Positions 1 through 16,729 of a DNA stretch of 64,000 bases are shown here, piece by piece; the stretch's first letter is position 1, and the number at the start of each line of letters is the position of its first letter. The notes below the pieces were generated by a model. The model ran no database searches, had not been told where the DNA came from, and saw nothing but the letters and a program-made list of their open reading frames with translations. Made by a program: the position numbers and the translations under genes. The DNA comes from Phoronis australis. Lineage: Eukaryota > Phoronida > Phoronidae. The stretch is from assembly GCA_002633005.1 (NCBI GenBank), contig NMRA01000030.1, forward strand, positions 764,720 through 828,719. Reading direction: 5' to 3'.

Positions 1-577
1 CGAACAGTTTAGAAGATACAGCCACAAGCGCACAAAAAAACAAAACTGCTACTAGGAGGTGCCACTAACAGTAGTTGAAGTCGTCGGAAAATCATCATCA
101 ACCGTTCTCTTTATAGTAAGCACATACATGCCAATTTTCACAATCATCCTTTGAGCAGTTTGGTTGATAGAGGGGTGGACGGAAAAAAACAGACTCAAAA
201 ACAGTAAAAATGGCCATTAGGTGGCGCAAACTACGTTGAATCCATCCGAAAACGGGAGAATAGCGTCAACTCACTAAGGTGCCTACATACTAAATTTCAT
301 GAAAATCCGTTCAGGACTTTTTAAGATATAAAGGTAAGCGTAAAAAAATTAAAATTGCCACTAGGGGGCACACCGGTAGTCGGATCCATCCGAAAGTTCG
401 CTCATGCCGTCCCATTCATGAGAGGAACAAATGTGCCAAATGTCCTATACATATGTCAAAGGGTTTTGGAGATAGAACAGCGGATACTGGACGGACGCCG
501 CCTGGACGGATGGACAAATGAACGGACAGAGATGACGGCATAATGTGTCCACATATAAATATGTGGGCGCCTTAAAA
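1..577 (-). mobile_element. Helentron/pearl-like non-autonomous element, truncated by window edge (KMO intron 4)
   Basis: This is the terminal part of the family best seen at 43909-45902, in opposite orientation. It ends at a palindromic terminus, CACATATAAATATGTG then GGCGC. Inside are a GGAC-type microsatellite, and tandem core units with CCATTAGGTGGCGC near 213 and CCACTAGGGGGCAC at 358-371. There is no coding capacity; the open frames across it are chance. Confidence 0.75.
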
Positions 578-929
578 TTATAAAGACTTGTGTGTTTACA
601 TGTAGATGGGAGTTTTCATGTCTGTGTTGAAAACATTTAATTTAAAAGGACAGATTACAGACTCAAAGAGAGGCTCAACACATTTCACAATTTTTACAAT
701 AAATGTGAAGGGAGACCCATCAGAAAAAGCTACACAAACTGGAGCCCAACTGAGTGTAAAGCAGTCGTGTACACTAACTGAGCCTGACTGAATGTAAAGC
801 ACATGTTTCTATCAAGAGGAAAATATTCTTCTGGTAAGTTTCAGGGTCTCATACTGAGGACACTTGATTTAATGAAAAATATAAATGATGTGCGAGTCTC
901 AAATGAATAAGTGAGTATGATTTAACTAC

Positions 930-6318
<5,389 letters not shown>

Positions 6319-7052
6319 TGTTCTTGTTTGTCTGCTACAGCACTGAAATAAAAGTATTCTTTAATCCGAAGTAAAACAATATTCAAATCATGAACTATGA
6401 CAATGGCAGATCCAGGAGGGGGGGTATAGCTTATCCCAATTTTGGGATCAACATGGGTCTATTTCTCACCAATTTGCTTCGTATGTTTGTTGAGTCCGGT
6501 ATTGTCATGCGACAACTTTTTATCCATGTAGTGTTACAAGTAGGTTTATGATCCCATGGCCCCCTGGAGCTATTTTCTCATCTTGAAGGCTTCCCTGCTG
6601 TCATGGCGTCATTCCGCGCGAGATCAGCATTGTTTTGTAAAAAAATAAAAAATGGCTAATTTGTGAGCCAGACATTGAAATTGAAATACATTTCATGCAT
6701 TTTGTTATTGATACGGAAGTTTTTTCACGATATTTACTGAGAATGACTCATTTAACTCAGCATTGCAATAACTCGTTAGTCTACATGCTGTCTCTTTTTC
6801 TTGGTCCCAGTTACGAGCTCAATCATTTATGTGTAGAAGTTCACGGCTTAGTCATCATTATACGTTTCCAGTTTTGCTTGCTTAAATCATTGCTTAAAAG
6901 CAGAATCTGTCCTCACATCTAATTTTTTGCCGAAGTCATCACCAATGGACTTGTGACGTTATGTGCATTTGTTACAAAAACGATCGTGACAGCTCGAGTT
7001 CATGCAAAAATTTGCAAAGAGATGTCAATCAAAGTCAGACATCACTTTCATA
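6319..7052. other. KMO upstream region
   Basis: Presumed 5' UTR/promoter side of KMO. I see no clear TATA box. A small CpG-containing patch lies near 6605-6625, and a solitary hAT-like terminus (GGCAGATCCAGGAGGGGGG) near 6406. No other coding signal is visible; the 75-aa frame at 6695-6922 has no family match. Confidence 0.5.
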
Positions 7053-9970
7053 AACAAGAGCAACACGGAGTGCTGAAATGCACCCACGAATGCATCGCAA
7101 TTGGTGTGCTTTTAGGGTTATTAAGTTGTATCATAAAAAGGGCCACTAGATGGCGCAAAAACATACAATCCACCCAAAAACGGGCACATGCCATATTTCA
7201 CAAAAATGTGTCAAGGAACAAAGGAAAACAGAAAAAAAACGAAATTGCCACTTGTGGACAAAGCGACCGTTTGATCCGCTTGAAAGTCGTCTGTTATCTT
7301 CATATAAATCAACTTACTACATTAAAGATCTTGCAGTGGGTTTTGGAGATACAGCTATGGGTGCAAAACAAAACAAAACTATCACTAGGAAGCGCCACAG
7401 TAGTCAGTCGCCATCATCAAACGTCCTGTTTACACTGAAAACATATACGCCAATGTTCAAAACCATCCCCTGAATGATTTGGTTGATAGAAGGGTGAACG
7501 CCAAAAACAAGATTTGAAAACACCAAATATGGCCACTAGGTGGCGCAAAATACCTCGATTCCATCCAAAAACAGGATGATAGCTTCATCTCAACAATAGA
7601 TGCTTTTATTCAAAATTTTATGACAATCTGAGTACCTTTGAAAATACAGACTGGTAAACGTAAAAAACTATAATTGTCACTAGGGCGCACACCAGTAGTC
7701 TAATACGCCCAAGTCATCGTCGTCCGTTCTCAACATCACATAAATACATTTGATAAATTAAGTAAAGATCCTGTAAACGGTTTAGGAGATACAGCCATGA
7801 GCGCAAAGGAAACAAAACTGCCACTAGGAGGCGCCACAGTTGTCAAACTCGTCGGAAAATCACCATCAGCCATCCACTTCACAGTAAAAACATACATGCC
7901 AATTTTCACAATTATCCTGAAAGCGGTTTGGTTGATAGACGATTGGACGCCAAAAACAGACTCGAAAACGGTAAAAATGGCCACTAGGTGGCGCAAACTA
8001 GGTTGAATCCATCTGAAAATGGAGAGATAACGTCAACTCATTAACAGATGATGGTATACTAAATTCTATGAAAATGTGTTGAGGACCTTTGAACATACAG
8101 GGGTACATGTAAAAAAAAAAAAAAATTGCCACTAGGTGGCACACCAAAAGTCAGATCCATCCAAAAGTCGTCGTCCTTCATTGTTAACATTATATAAATA
8201 CATTTACTAAATTTCGTAAAGTTCCTACGAATAGTTTAGGAGATACAGCCATAGGTGCAAAAAAAACAAGAGCAACGCGCAGCATTGAAATGCACCCACG
8301 AATGCACCGCTAACGTTGTGCTTCTAGGGGTGTTTATTTGGAACATAAAAATTTGCAACCAGATGGCACAAAATATGTGGAATCCATCCGAGAACTTGTA
8401 TGTGTCATCAAAGCTATTTACCAAATTTCATAAAAATCTGTCAAGGAACTTCTGAGAAAACAGAGGAAAATGAAAAAATGAAATTGTCACTAAGAGGCTA
8501 TAACTGCAAAAAACATAACTGCCACAAAAGTAGATAAAGTCGTCGGAAAATCATTGTCAGACTTCCTCTTCCCATTAGGAACATAAATGCCAATTTCCAC
8601 AACCATCCTTAGAGTGGTTTGGTTGACAGAAAGGCAGAAGTCAAATAACAAGACTCAAAAACAGTAAAAATGGCCACGAGGTAGCGCAAAATGCCTCGAA
8701 TTTTACCGAAAACCGGAAGATATCGTCACCTCACTAATGGATGCCTAACTGCCAAATTATATGAAAATCCATTGACGATCCTTTAAGATACAGAGGTAAA
8801 CGTAAAAAACTAAAAATAACACTAGGGGACATACCAGTACCCTGATCCATCCGAAAGTCGTCATCCTCTGTAGTCAACTTCATACAAATACACCACCATA
8901 CTTCAATAACCATCCTGTAGAGCATTTACGAGATACAGCCATGGGTGCAAAAACAAACAAAACTGCCACTAGGAGGCGCCATAGTGTTCCAAGTCATTGG
9001 AAAATCATCGTCAGTCGCCCTCTTCACAGTAAGAACAGATATACCAACTTTCAAAATAATACCTAGAGCGGTTTGGTTGATAGAACGGCAGACACCAAAA
9101 AACAGACTTGAAAACAGTAAAACTGGCCACTAGGTGGTGCAAAGTACCCCGAATCCGTCCGAAAATGGGAGGATGGCATCATTTCAGTAATAGATGTCTA
9201 AATGCCAAAGTTTATGAAAATCCGTTGAGGACCTCCAAATTTACAGAGGTAAGCGTAAAAAAATTAAAATTGCCACTAGGGGGCACAACAGTAGTCGGAG
9301 AGGTCTGAAATTCGTCCTCGTCCATTGTCAGCTTCATAGGAACATATCTGCCAAAGCTCATCAAGATCCTGTGAGGGGTTTAGGAGATACAGCTGCGAAC
9401 ACCGGACGCCCGGACAGACAGAGATGACGGCAATATGCGACAACATATAAATATGTGGGAGAATAAAAACTGCCACTAGGAGGTGCCACAGTAGTCGAAG
9501 TTGTCGTAAATTCATCGTCAGCCGTTCACTTCATAATAAGAACATACATGCCAATTTTCAAAACCATCCTTTGAGCGGTTTGGTTGATAGAGGGGTGGAC
9601 GCAAAAAAACAGACTCGAAAACAGTAAGAATGGCCACTGGGTGGCGCAAACTACATTGAATCCATCCCAAAACAGGAGGATAGCATTATCTCGCTAATAT
9701 ACCAAATTTTATGAAAATCCATTCAGGACTTTTGAAGATACAGAGGTAAACGTAAAAAACTTAAATTGCCACTAGGGGACACACTGGTAGTTGGATCCGT
9801 CCGAAAGTTCGCTCATGTCGTCCTATCCATAGAAGGAACACATGTGCAAAATTTCATGAACATACATCAAGGCGTTTTGGAGATAGAGCAGCGGATGCCG
9901 GACACTGGACCGACGCCGGATGGAGATGACGGCATAATGCGTCAACATATAAATATGTGGGCGCATAACA
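7053..9970 (-). mobile_element. Helentron/pearl-like element, outer copy (contains a second copy)
   Basis: It starts AACAAGAGCAACAC with a short CAAC..GTTG-type hairpin and GAAATGCACCCACG. It ends ATATAAATATGTGGGCGCATAAC. The core is tandem ~150-bp units with CTCF-like cores, including perfect matches at 7533-7546, 7981-7994 and 8129-8142. No Rep/helicase is encoded. It is interrupted at 8265-9461 by another member of the same family. Confidence 0.8.
8265..9461 (-). mobile_element. Helentron/pearl-like element nested in a copy of its own family
   Basis: Both ends are present: AACAAGAGCAACGCGCAGC on the left and ACATATAAATATGTGGGAG on the right. The flanking outer unit reads GGTGCAAAAA before it and ATAAAAACTGCCACTAGG after it, which is one core unit cut in two. 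Core motif CCACTAGGGGGCAC is at 9273-9286. Confidence 0.8.
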
Positions 9971-11329
9971 AGAATTTTTAATTTAAGATTTAACAGATGT
10001 GTGAATACACAGCTTTGGAATGGTCTGGTTAAAAAGTGATCATAACAAAATATTGTACAAAGTTAATGTCATCGAATGGCACACTTTTCCTTAAGTAATT
10101 GGTTATGGGAAGTTTTGGAGTGACCTTGCATCACCTTTGAGTGAGCGATGGAATTGAGCGCTTCCTGGTGGCCAATCTGTGTTAATCCACTGTTCTTTTC
10201 TCACAAGTTTTCCACACTTCACAACAAATTACCAAAAGTGGTTACTTAGTAGTTATTTGTAAATTAGGAAAATTTGCTTCGGTGAAGTTGTCGTCATCAT
10301 CTCCCAAAAGATGTCACTTTTAAAATCCTGTAATCGAGTAAATGACGAGTGCATGTTACGAGCTTAGTCTTCAGAAATCAAAGTTTGACTTTATATTGTT
10401 ACAAAAGTGGGAGTGATGTAACAAAATGACGTTCATCATAATTATATATACAGTTTTGCACCAGGGCCATGTTACTGTCACTGATAGTCGTAAGACTGCT
10501 ACTTAGAAGTTAGCCAATACATAGCCTTGGTCCACTGAAAACTATAGAGCTTTACACTGATGAGGGTAAAAACTGGCCTACTGAAATCTGATACAAAGTT
10601 AATGTTACGCACCCATGCTGTCGGGTGAGTACCCCAATTTTACAACTTGGCTGGTCAGAATACAGCCGTGTTGTTATCACTTTGACAGTGATAGCAAGGG
10701 GAGAAAGTGAGTAAGCTAACGGTGCTGAAAAAACTGTCAAGCGATAAGATGCGTGGGCTTTCAGTGCCATGAATACAGTGTCACCAACCAGCCATTTCTT
10801 TTTTTACTGATTCTTCAATCAACTGTTCTTCTTCCACATGGTTGCATACATGTCATAACAATCGCATCTGGTTTCACTTCGCTATAAGGTTTTAGTATAC
10901 AAATATCAGCAAACCCAGTTACAGAGCAAATGCTTCTGTCCAACTGGCAGGTCTGAAAGATGCCACAAAAAATAAGCAAATGGCGCGTGTGTATTTCAGG
11001 AGCATACTGTTTTCAAGTTGACAACAAACTTTTTTTATTAGTTACAAATACAGAAGTCGGAGAATTATGCAAGAAAATGACGTTTACTAGATTATTTTTC
11101 ACTTAAACGGCTGAAAAGGACAAGGCTTCACAAGTTGAGTGTTGGGCAAGGGGATGCTGTTGTATTCAAAATTAACATGATCAAATTGCTTTATTAACTC
11201 GCTCTGCAATTTCTATATTTTGACTAATGTCGGAAAGGTAGAAGGCATGCATCAAACATTCACGGATATTTGTCATGTTTATCGAACTTATTTCCGACGG
11301 AATTGTAGCCACAACACAGCAATTCTCGT
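9297..11329. repeat. Tandem 2.03-kb duplication, copy 1
   Basis: Nearly identical to 11331-13366 (offset 2034, rising to 2037 through small indels). It spans the tail of the Helentron-like element and about 1.3 kb of unique flank. Copy 1 stops abruptly at a single N at 11330. Confidence 0.95.
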
Positions 11330-11330
11330 N
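11330..11330. other. Single N at duplication junction (contig join)
   Basis: One ambiguous base separates the two duplicated blocks. Other lone Ns are at 28206 (poly-C) and 30067 (poly-G). Confidence 0.9.
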
Positions 11331-13366
11331 GGAGAGGTCTGAAATTCGTCCTCGTCCATTGTCAGCTTCATAGGAACATATCTGCCAAAGCTCATCAAGA
11401 TCCTGTGAGGGGTTTAGGAGATACAGCTGCGAACACCGGACGCCCGGACAGACAGAGATGACGGCAATATGCGACAACATATAAATATGTGGGAGAATAA
11501 AAACTGCCACTAGGAGGTGCCACAGTAGTCGAAGTTGTCGTAAATTCATCGTCAGCCGTTCACTTCATAATAAGAACATACATGCCAATTTTCAAAACCA
11601 TCCTTTGAGCGGTTTGGTTGATAGAGGGGTGGACGCAAAAAAACAGACTCGAAAACAGTAAAAATGGCCACTGGGTGGCGCAAACTACATTGAATCCATC
11701 CCAAAACAGGAGGATAGCATTATCTCGCTAATATACCAAATTTTATGAAAATCCATTCAGGACTTTTGAAGATACAGAGGTAAACGTAAAAAACTTAAAT
11801 TGCCACTAGGGGACACACTGGTAGTTGGATCCGTCCGAAAGTTCGCTCATGTCGTCCTATCTATAGAAGGAACACATGTGCAAAATTTCATGAACATACA
11901 TCAAGGCGTTTTGGAGATAGAGCAGCGGATGCCGGACACTGGACCGACGCTGGATGGAGATGACGGCATAATGCGTCAACATATAAATATGTGGGCGCAT
12001 AACAAGAATTTTTAATTTAAGATTTAACAGATGTGTGAATACACAGCTTTGGAATGGTCTGGTTAAAAAGTGATCATAACAAAATATTGTACAAAGTTAA
12101 TGTCATCGAATGGCACACTTTTCCTTAAGTAATTGGTTATGGGAAGTTTTGGAGTGACCTTGCATCACCTTTGAGTGAGCGATGGAATTGAGCGCTTCCT
12201 GGTGGCCAATCTGTGTTAATCCACTGTTCTTTTCTCACAAGTTTCCCACACTTCACAACAAATTACCAAAAGTGGTTACTTAGTAGTTATTTGTAAATTA
12301 GGAAAATTTGCTTCGGTGAAGTTGTCGTCATCATCTCCCAAAAGATGTCACTTTTAAAATCCTATAATCGAGTAAATGACGAGTGCATGTTACGAGCTTA
12401 GTCTTCAGAAATCAAAGTTTGACTTTATATTGTTACAAAAGTGGGAGTGATGTAACAAAATGACGTTCATCATAATTATATATACAGTTTTGCACCAAGG
12501 CCATGTTACTGTCACTGATAGTCGTAAGACTGCTACTTAGAAGTTAGCCAATACATAGCCTTGGTCCACTGAAAACTATAGAGCTTTACACTGATAAGGG
12601 TAAAAACTGGCCTACTGAAATCTGATAGAAAGTTAATGTTACGCACCCACGCTGTCGGGTGAGTACCCCAATTTTACAACTTGGCTGGTCAGAATACAGC
12701 CGTGTTGTTATCACTTTGACAGTGATAGCAAGGGGAGAAAGTGAGTAAGCTAATGGTGCTGAAAAAACCGTCAAGCGATAAGATGCGTCGGCTTTCAGTG
12801 CCATGAAATACAGTGTCACCAACCAGCCATTTCTTTTTTTACCGATTCTTCAATCAACTGTTCTTCTTCCACATGGTTGCATACATGTCACAACAATCGC
12901 ATCTGGTTTCACTTCGCTATAAGGTTTTAGTATATAAATATCAGCAAACCCAGTTACAGAGCAAATGTTTCTGTCCAACTGGCAGGTCTGAAAGATGCCA
13001 CAAAAAATAAGCAAATGGCGCGTGTGCATTTCAGGAGCATACTGTTTTCAAGTTGACAACTGACTTTTCTTTATTAGTTACAAATACAAAAGTCGGAGAA
13101 TTATGCAAGAAAATGACGTTTACTAGATTATTTTTCACTTAAACGGCTGTAAAGGACAAGGCTTCACAAGTTGAGTGTTGGGCAAGGGGATGCTGTTGTA
13201 TTCAAAATTAACATTGACCAAATTGCTTTATAAACTCGCTCTGCAATTTCTTTACTTTGATTGATGTCGGAAAGGTAAAAGGCATGCATCAAACATTCAC
13301 GTATATTTGTCATCTTTATCGAACTTTTTTCCACCGGAATTGTAGCCACAACACAGCAATTCTCGT
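11331..13366. repeat. Tandem 2.03-kb duplication, copy 2
   Basis: Starts directly after the N with the same sequence that starts copy 1. Differences are few in the first kilobase and become denser towards the end that matches the N-proximal end of copy 1. Confidence 0.95.
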
Positions 13367-13601
13367 TGGCATTGAAAGGACAAATAGAGTAATGCAACCG
13401 AGAAAAATTTGTAAAGAATTTGACAACAAATACGGTAATATGAGTAACTCCCAGTGACGAGATGCAAAAGCGTTCGACAAATATTGTGGCAAAGAGGGTA
13501 AATAAAGCAAGATTCAATTGTTCGCTGCATGTAATCAGTAGTATGCAAAAGGAGAGGGCCAACGCCCAACGGGGCATTTTTGGGTGGGAGGGATCATCCA
13601 C
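13164..13601 (-). CDS. Unrecognised 145-codon open frame
   Basis: The frame has a hydrophobic N-terminal third (LALSFCILLIT, NLALFTLFATIFV), then a soluble part with ENCCVVATI and RECLMHAFYLSD. The C-terminal part recurs in the duplicated block at 11181-11329. I do not recognise a family, see no clear promoter or splice sites, and it could be chance. Confidence 0.15.
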   Translation of the reverse strand: MDDPSHPKMPRWALALSFCILLITCSEQLNLALFTLFATIFVERFCISSLGVTHITVFVVKFFTNFSRLHYSICPFNANENCCVVATIPVEKSSIKMTNIRECLMHAFYLSDINQSKEIAERVYKAIWSMLILNTTASPCPTLNL

Positions 13602-13794
13602 TGATTAAATCACTAATGAATAAACTTTTTGAAATTGTGACTGATTTGTACTGAAAGTGAATAAAGTTTATACTTTATGTTTCACCTTTTTTTACTTTTC
13701 TTGGAACTAGGGTTCATGCATTTGAGTAGGGAGAGGGGGATCCCATAAAAAATCGCATCGAACATCACCAAACCTCTGTTGACTGTAATCGAGA

Positions 13795-14240
13795 ATCAAT
13801 CAATCAATCTCTTTATTTATAGTCAGTTTGACAAAACAGGCAAACACTAGCCAAAGGCTAATATTGCCGACTGTAAATAATAACATAAAATGTATAAATA
13901 ATAAAATAATGAAAAACCGAATGCATGACAAGAGAACACATATTGATGAGATCATGAAAGTATGGTATACACACACGCGCACACATACTTAGTACACACC
14001 AGATTTAAAATCTGCACACACCGCACTTGCACGGTGGTTCCAAAATTTAATAAAATTCTTAACAAGTTTATAATACATGAACTTGGACACATTAGCCCGG
14101 GAAGAGTAAGTTCCAGAGTTTAGCGACGTACACTGACAAAGAGTTTAAACCTTGGCGCACTGTTCGACATTGTTTCACACGTAGCACAGATTTATTACGA
14201 AGATTATAACGAGGCACTTTTTCCTCAAAGAGGTCCCACA
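13795..14240 (-). mobile_element. 3' end of a LINE with (GATT)n tail
   Basis: On the minus strand the block ends in ATAAATAAAGA followed by GATTGATTGATT, the tetranucleotide tail style of CR1/jockey-type LINEs. Upstream, broken coding-like sequence reads LSVYVAKLWNLLFPG and ANVSKFMYYKLVKNFIKFW, resembling the C-terminal end of such ORF2 proteins. Confidence 0.5.
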
Positions 14241-14447
14241 TGAAAGGGGGTGACAAAAGACTATTACTAGAAGTGGGCCAAGTAGTACTTAGGCCTACTA
14301 CCAGCTGATTAGAACTTGTTTGAGCGATCTTTGAGTTTGACTTGTAAGTTTGACTTTAAAAATTAAATTGAGCCTACGTGAGTCTAACATTTTGAGCAAA
14401 CGCGTTTTATCGCCTTGTCATTTAAGAAGATAAGGTCGTCACTTTTC

Positions 14448-14669
14448 TCACCTCAGAACCTTGAGTTCAAGCGAAACTAAACAACGCGTTAGCACCGTAC
14501 GAGTACTCGCTTTACGTAAGGCGCGATAAACGTTGATTAGATTGTGCACGGTTTTAGCAGAGACTGTGGAGACGTCTTTGGTTTTAGTACGCACTCTAGC
14601 GGTGTGTTTTCTGCCACCAGAAGGCGCCATTGGGATACAAGGGAATCCGTTTCTAATCGATAACCACAT
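14448..14669 (-). CDS. Unrecognised open frame in CpG-rich stretch
   Basis: 73 codons, basic, starting upstream of an internal Met-Ala (ATGGCG) that has better context. The frame ends near a donor-like sequence, GAG|gtgaga. The stretch is richer in CG dinucleotides than its surroundings, so it could be a first exon, a regulatory island or a transposon relic. I know no homologue. Confidence 0.2.
   Translation of the reverse strand: MWLSIRNGFPCIPMAPSGGRKHTARVRTKTKDVSTVSAKTVHNLINVYRALRKASTRTVLTRCLVSLELKVLR
14614..14627 (+). promoter_or_regulatory. Single CTCF-like core outside the repeats
   Basis: CCACCAGAAGGCGC differs by one base from the CTCF core consensus CCASYAGRKGGCRS. It lies in the CpG-rich stretch and is not in a recognisable repeat. 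Confidence 0.3.
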
Positions 14670-15455
14670 CCAGAAATCGCAGTCTCTGCTAACGAGGTAA
14701 GCGTAGAAATCAGTGGTTTATCACGTACAATTCTTCCATCTTAAGTCTAGAATAAGAGTGAAGGAAAGCTGCGACGCCAGTATTTTCGTACGGTGGAATC
14801 CTGGGATGTTGAATTCTTGCAGTTGGCACTTGTTGACACCGGCAGAACACAGCCACTGGGCCAACCGAGGGGCTACGTGTTGCCTACCACTGACACAGCT
14901 ACCACCACTGGACCAGGCACTACCACCACTGCACCAGACGTCCTCCAAGTCATTTGGATGAGTGGTTGCCACCTATGGCAGTGCCAGTGGGAACAGTGAA
15001 CCCATTTTACTTATTTTACCTTTTCATCTTATTTTGTCCTTCGATATTATAATATTTTACTCTTTTTTTACAAAAGGTTTCATGCCCGTAGCCCGCATCG
15101 CCGTCACCTCCACCCCCACCCCCCATGCTCCCGATGCCATAATATATGTACCGAATCTCCCACGTCTGCCCTCAGTGCGGGGCAATCCCAATGATTCAGC
15201 TATTTTGTGTTTAAACAAAAGTATCAAAACATCTCAGAAGTCAGTTAATTGCGAACTCATCCCTGAGTTTTCCAGATTAGAGCTACACCAAACATGTCAC
15301 AGCAAACAAAACTACACGTGCCATTAGTTCAAGTTCAATCTTTATTAGAACTCAAATCATAAAAAAAAACAAAAGTGCAAATATGGTGATAGCCAAACTG
15401 ACGATTTGGAACCTGAATTTTGAACAGTTTTGGTTGTAGTAACTACATAACTATT

Positions 15456-15641
15456 CTAGCTTTTCCTCAGTAATAAAATTGAAATCACAGCTCTTGTCCA
15501 CCGACCAACCTCATCCACTGTTTGCACTCTCTCGTTGACTACAAAGCTAGCCATCTTAGTTGTCTTCACTAGTATTCCATTACAACTACAAGCTATCGAA
15601 ATTGGCGCATTTCCGTGAATATCACTTTTCCGGTTAGTGTA
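15456..15641 (-). CDS. Unrecognised open frame with downstream poly(A) signal
   Basis: 61 codons ending TAG, with no start Met at its left limit; an AG acceptor-like site (CTCCAG or GAGTAG) lies at that limit. The residues include SDIHGNAPISIACSCNG and FVVNERVQTVDEVGRW, which look protein-like but match no family I know. An AATAAA hexamer on the same strand lies about 110 bp downstream (15341-15346), so this could be a terminal exon or the 3' end of an element. Confidence 0.22.
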   Translation of the reverse strand, partial: YTNRKSDIHGNAPISIACSCNGILVKTTKMASFVVNERVQTVDEVGRWTRAVISILLLRKS

Positions 15642-16295
15642 CTACTCCTGGAGTAAAGTAGTGCGGCATGCACTGGGCCATAAGCAATGTTTTAAAAGTT
15701 ATTGTCATCTAATTTAGTCACTGTGTTTTGTTTACAGATGTTTTAATGTAGCTTAGTTGTATAAAAGAATAATCCATGTGATGTTGTTAACTGTGATCAG
15801 CATTTGTAAGTCACCGAGTATATCAATATGCAGTCATTTATCTTCAATTGTACCTAATGTTTGTAGTTTTTAGCTTTATGGATTTTTTTAAAAATTGAAA
15901 ACCAAACTTGGTTGTTTTTCCATATGAATACAGCTGTAGTATTTGTTTTTTAACAAAAAGTGTTAGTTAATGCATTTTAAAAATTCACCAGTATGTACAA
16001 GCAGAGATGTTTACTACAGCTTATAGTCAGGTAATTACACTTACTGGTAATTGTGTCTTGCTTGCACCAGACAATGCGGTCATTGCAACTGAGTCTGGCT
16101 CCGTGCTCTCTTTGATCCCAGTAAAAGCAGCTCTGACGGTTGAGTGGTGAAAAGTCACGCATATCTTTAGAAATGCGTGAATTTCGTGTAATTGTATTAT
16201 TCACGACATGAGATTTTTGAGTACCCCTTTCAACATGTACATGGTCATTACAAATAGTAGGTTAGACAGCAGTGTTTTTCAAATGCGGGAATTCA

Positions 16296-16673
16296 TTACA
16301 AACAACTCATAGTAACCATTTTCAAAAGAGGTACTATTCTTGTTACACTATGGGAAACAATAACATTATTTTTTAACTGACCACCGGAAATAGTCCTTTT
16401 GTATAATTCACAAATAGTGGGCTTCACGTTCTTCAAAATTCCACCCTTTCGATGGTGATCAATTGTATTGTATTTTTTCACATTTTTTGGTTGTTTGGGT
16501 CGAATGTCTTGATACTGCTGTACTGTGCAGGAATGTTTTGTTTTGTGATGAATTTGGAATCTCAACTTCCCTCGTGAACTTTTGGCAGTGTCAGATTTAC
16601 AAATGTAGAGGGAGAAAGTGACATTTCCCCCGAACTGCTCCACCGAGAGAGGGTCCCGTCTGAAATGGCACAC
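16296..16673 (-). CDS. Unrecognised 125-codon open frame
   Basis: An AG acceptor-like site (gtgccatttcag) sits just inside the frame, followed by DPLSVEQFGGNVTFSLYIC and then a Lys/His-rich segment. I see no domain and it may be chance. It lies about 90 bp above another small minus-strand frame (15977-16204) that has a donor-like gtaagtg, but phases between these pieces do not chain. Confidence 0.15.
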   Translation of the reverse strand: MCHFRRDPLSVEQFGGNVTFSLYICKSDTAKSSRGKLRFQIHHKTKHSCTVQQYQDIRPKQPKNVKKYNTIDHHRKGGILKNVKPTICELYKRTISGGQLKNNVIVSHSVTRIVPLLKMVTMSCL

Positions 16674-16729
16674 CTTAAGATGAAAGGCTAAACATCATTA
16701 AGCTTGGAAATGAGTTCATTCCACCGTCT

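Noticed and set aside
1-929. A fifth KMO exon in intron 4 sequence
   Set aside because: No segment resembling the expected GCDG region or its acceptor was found; the 596-802 minus frame does not fit KMO.
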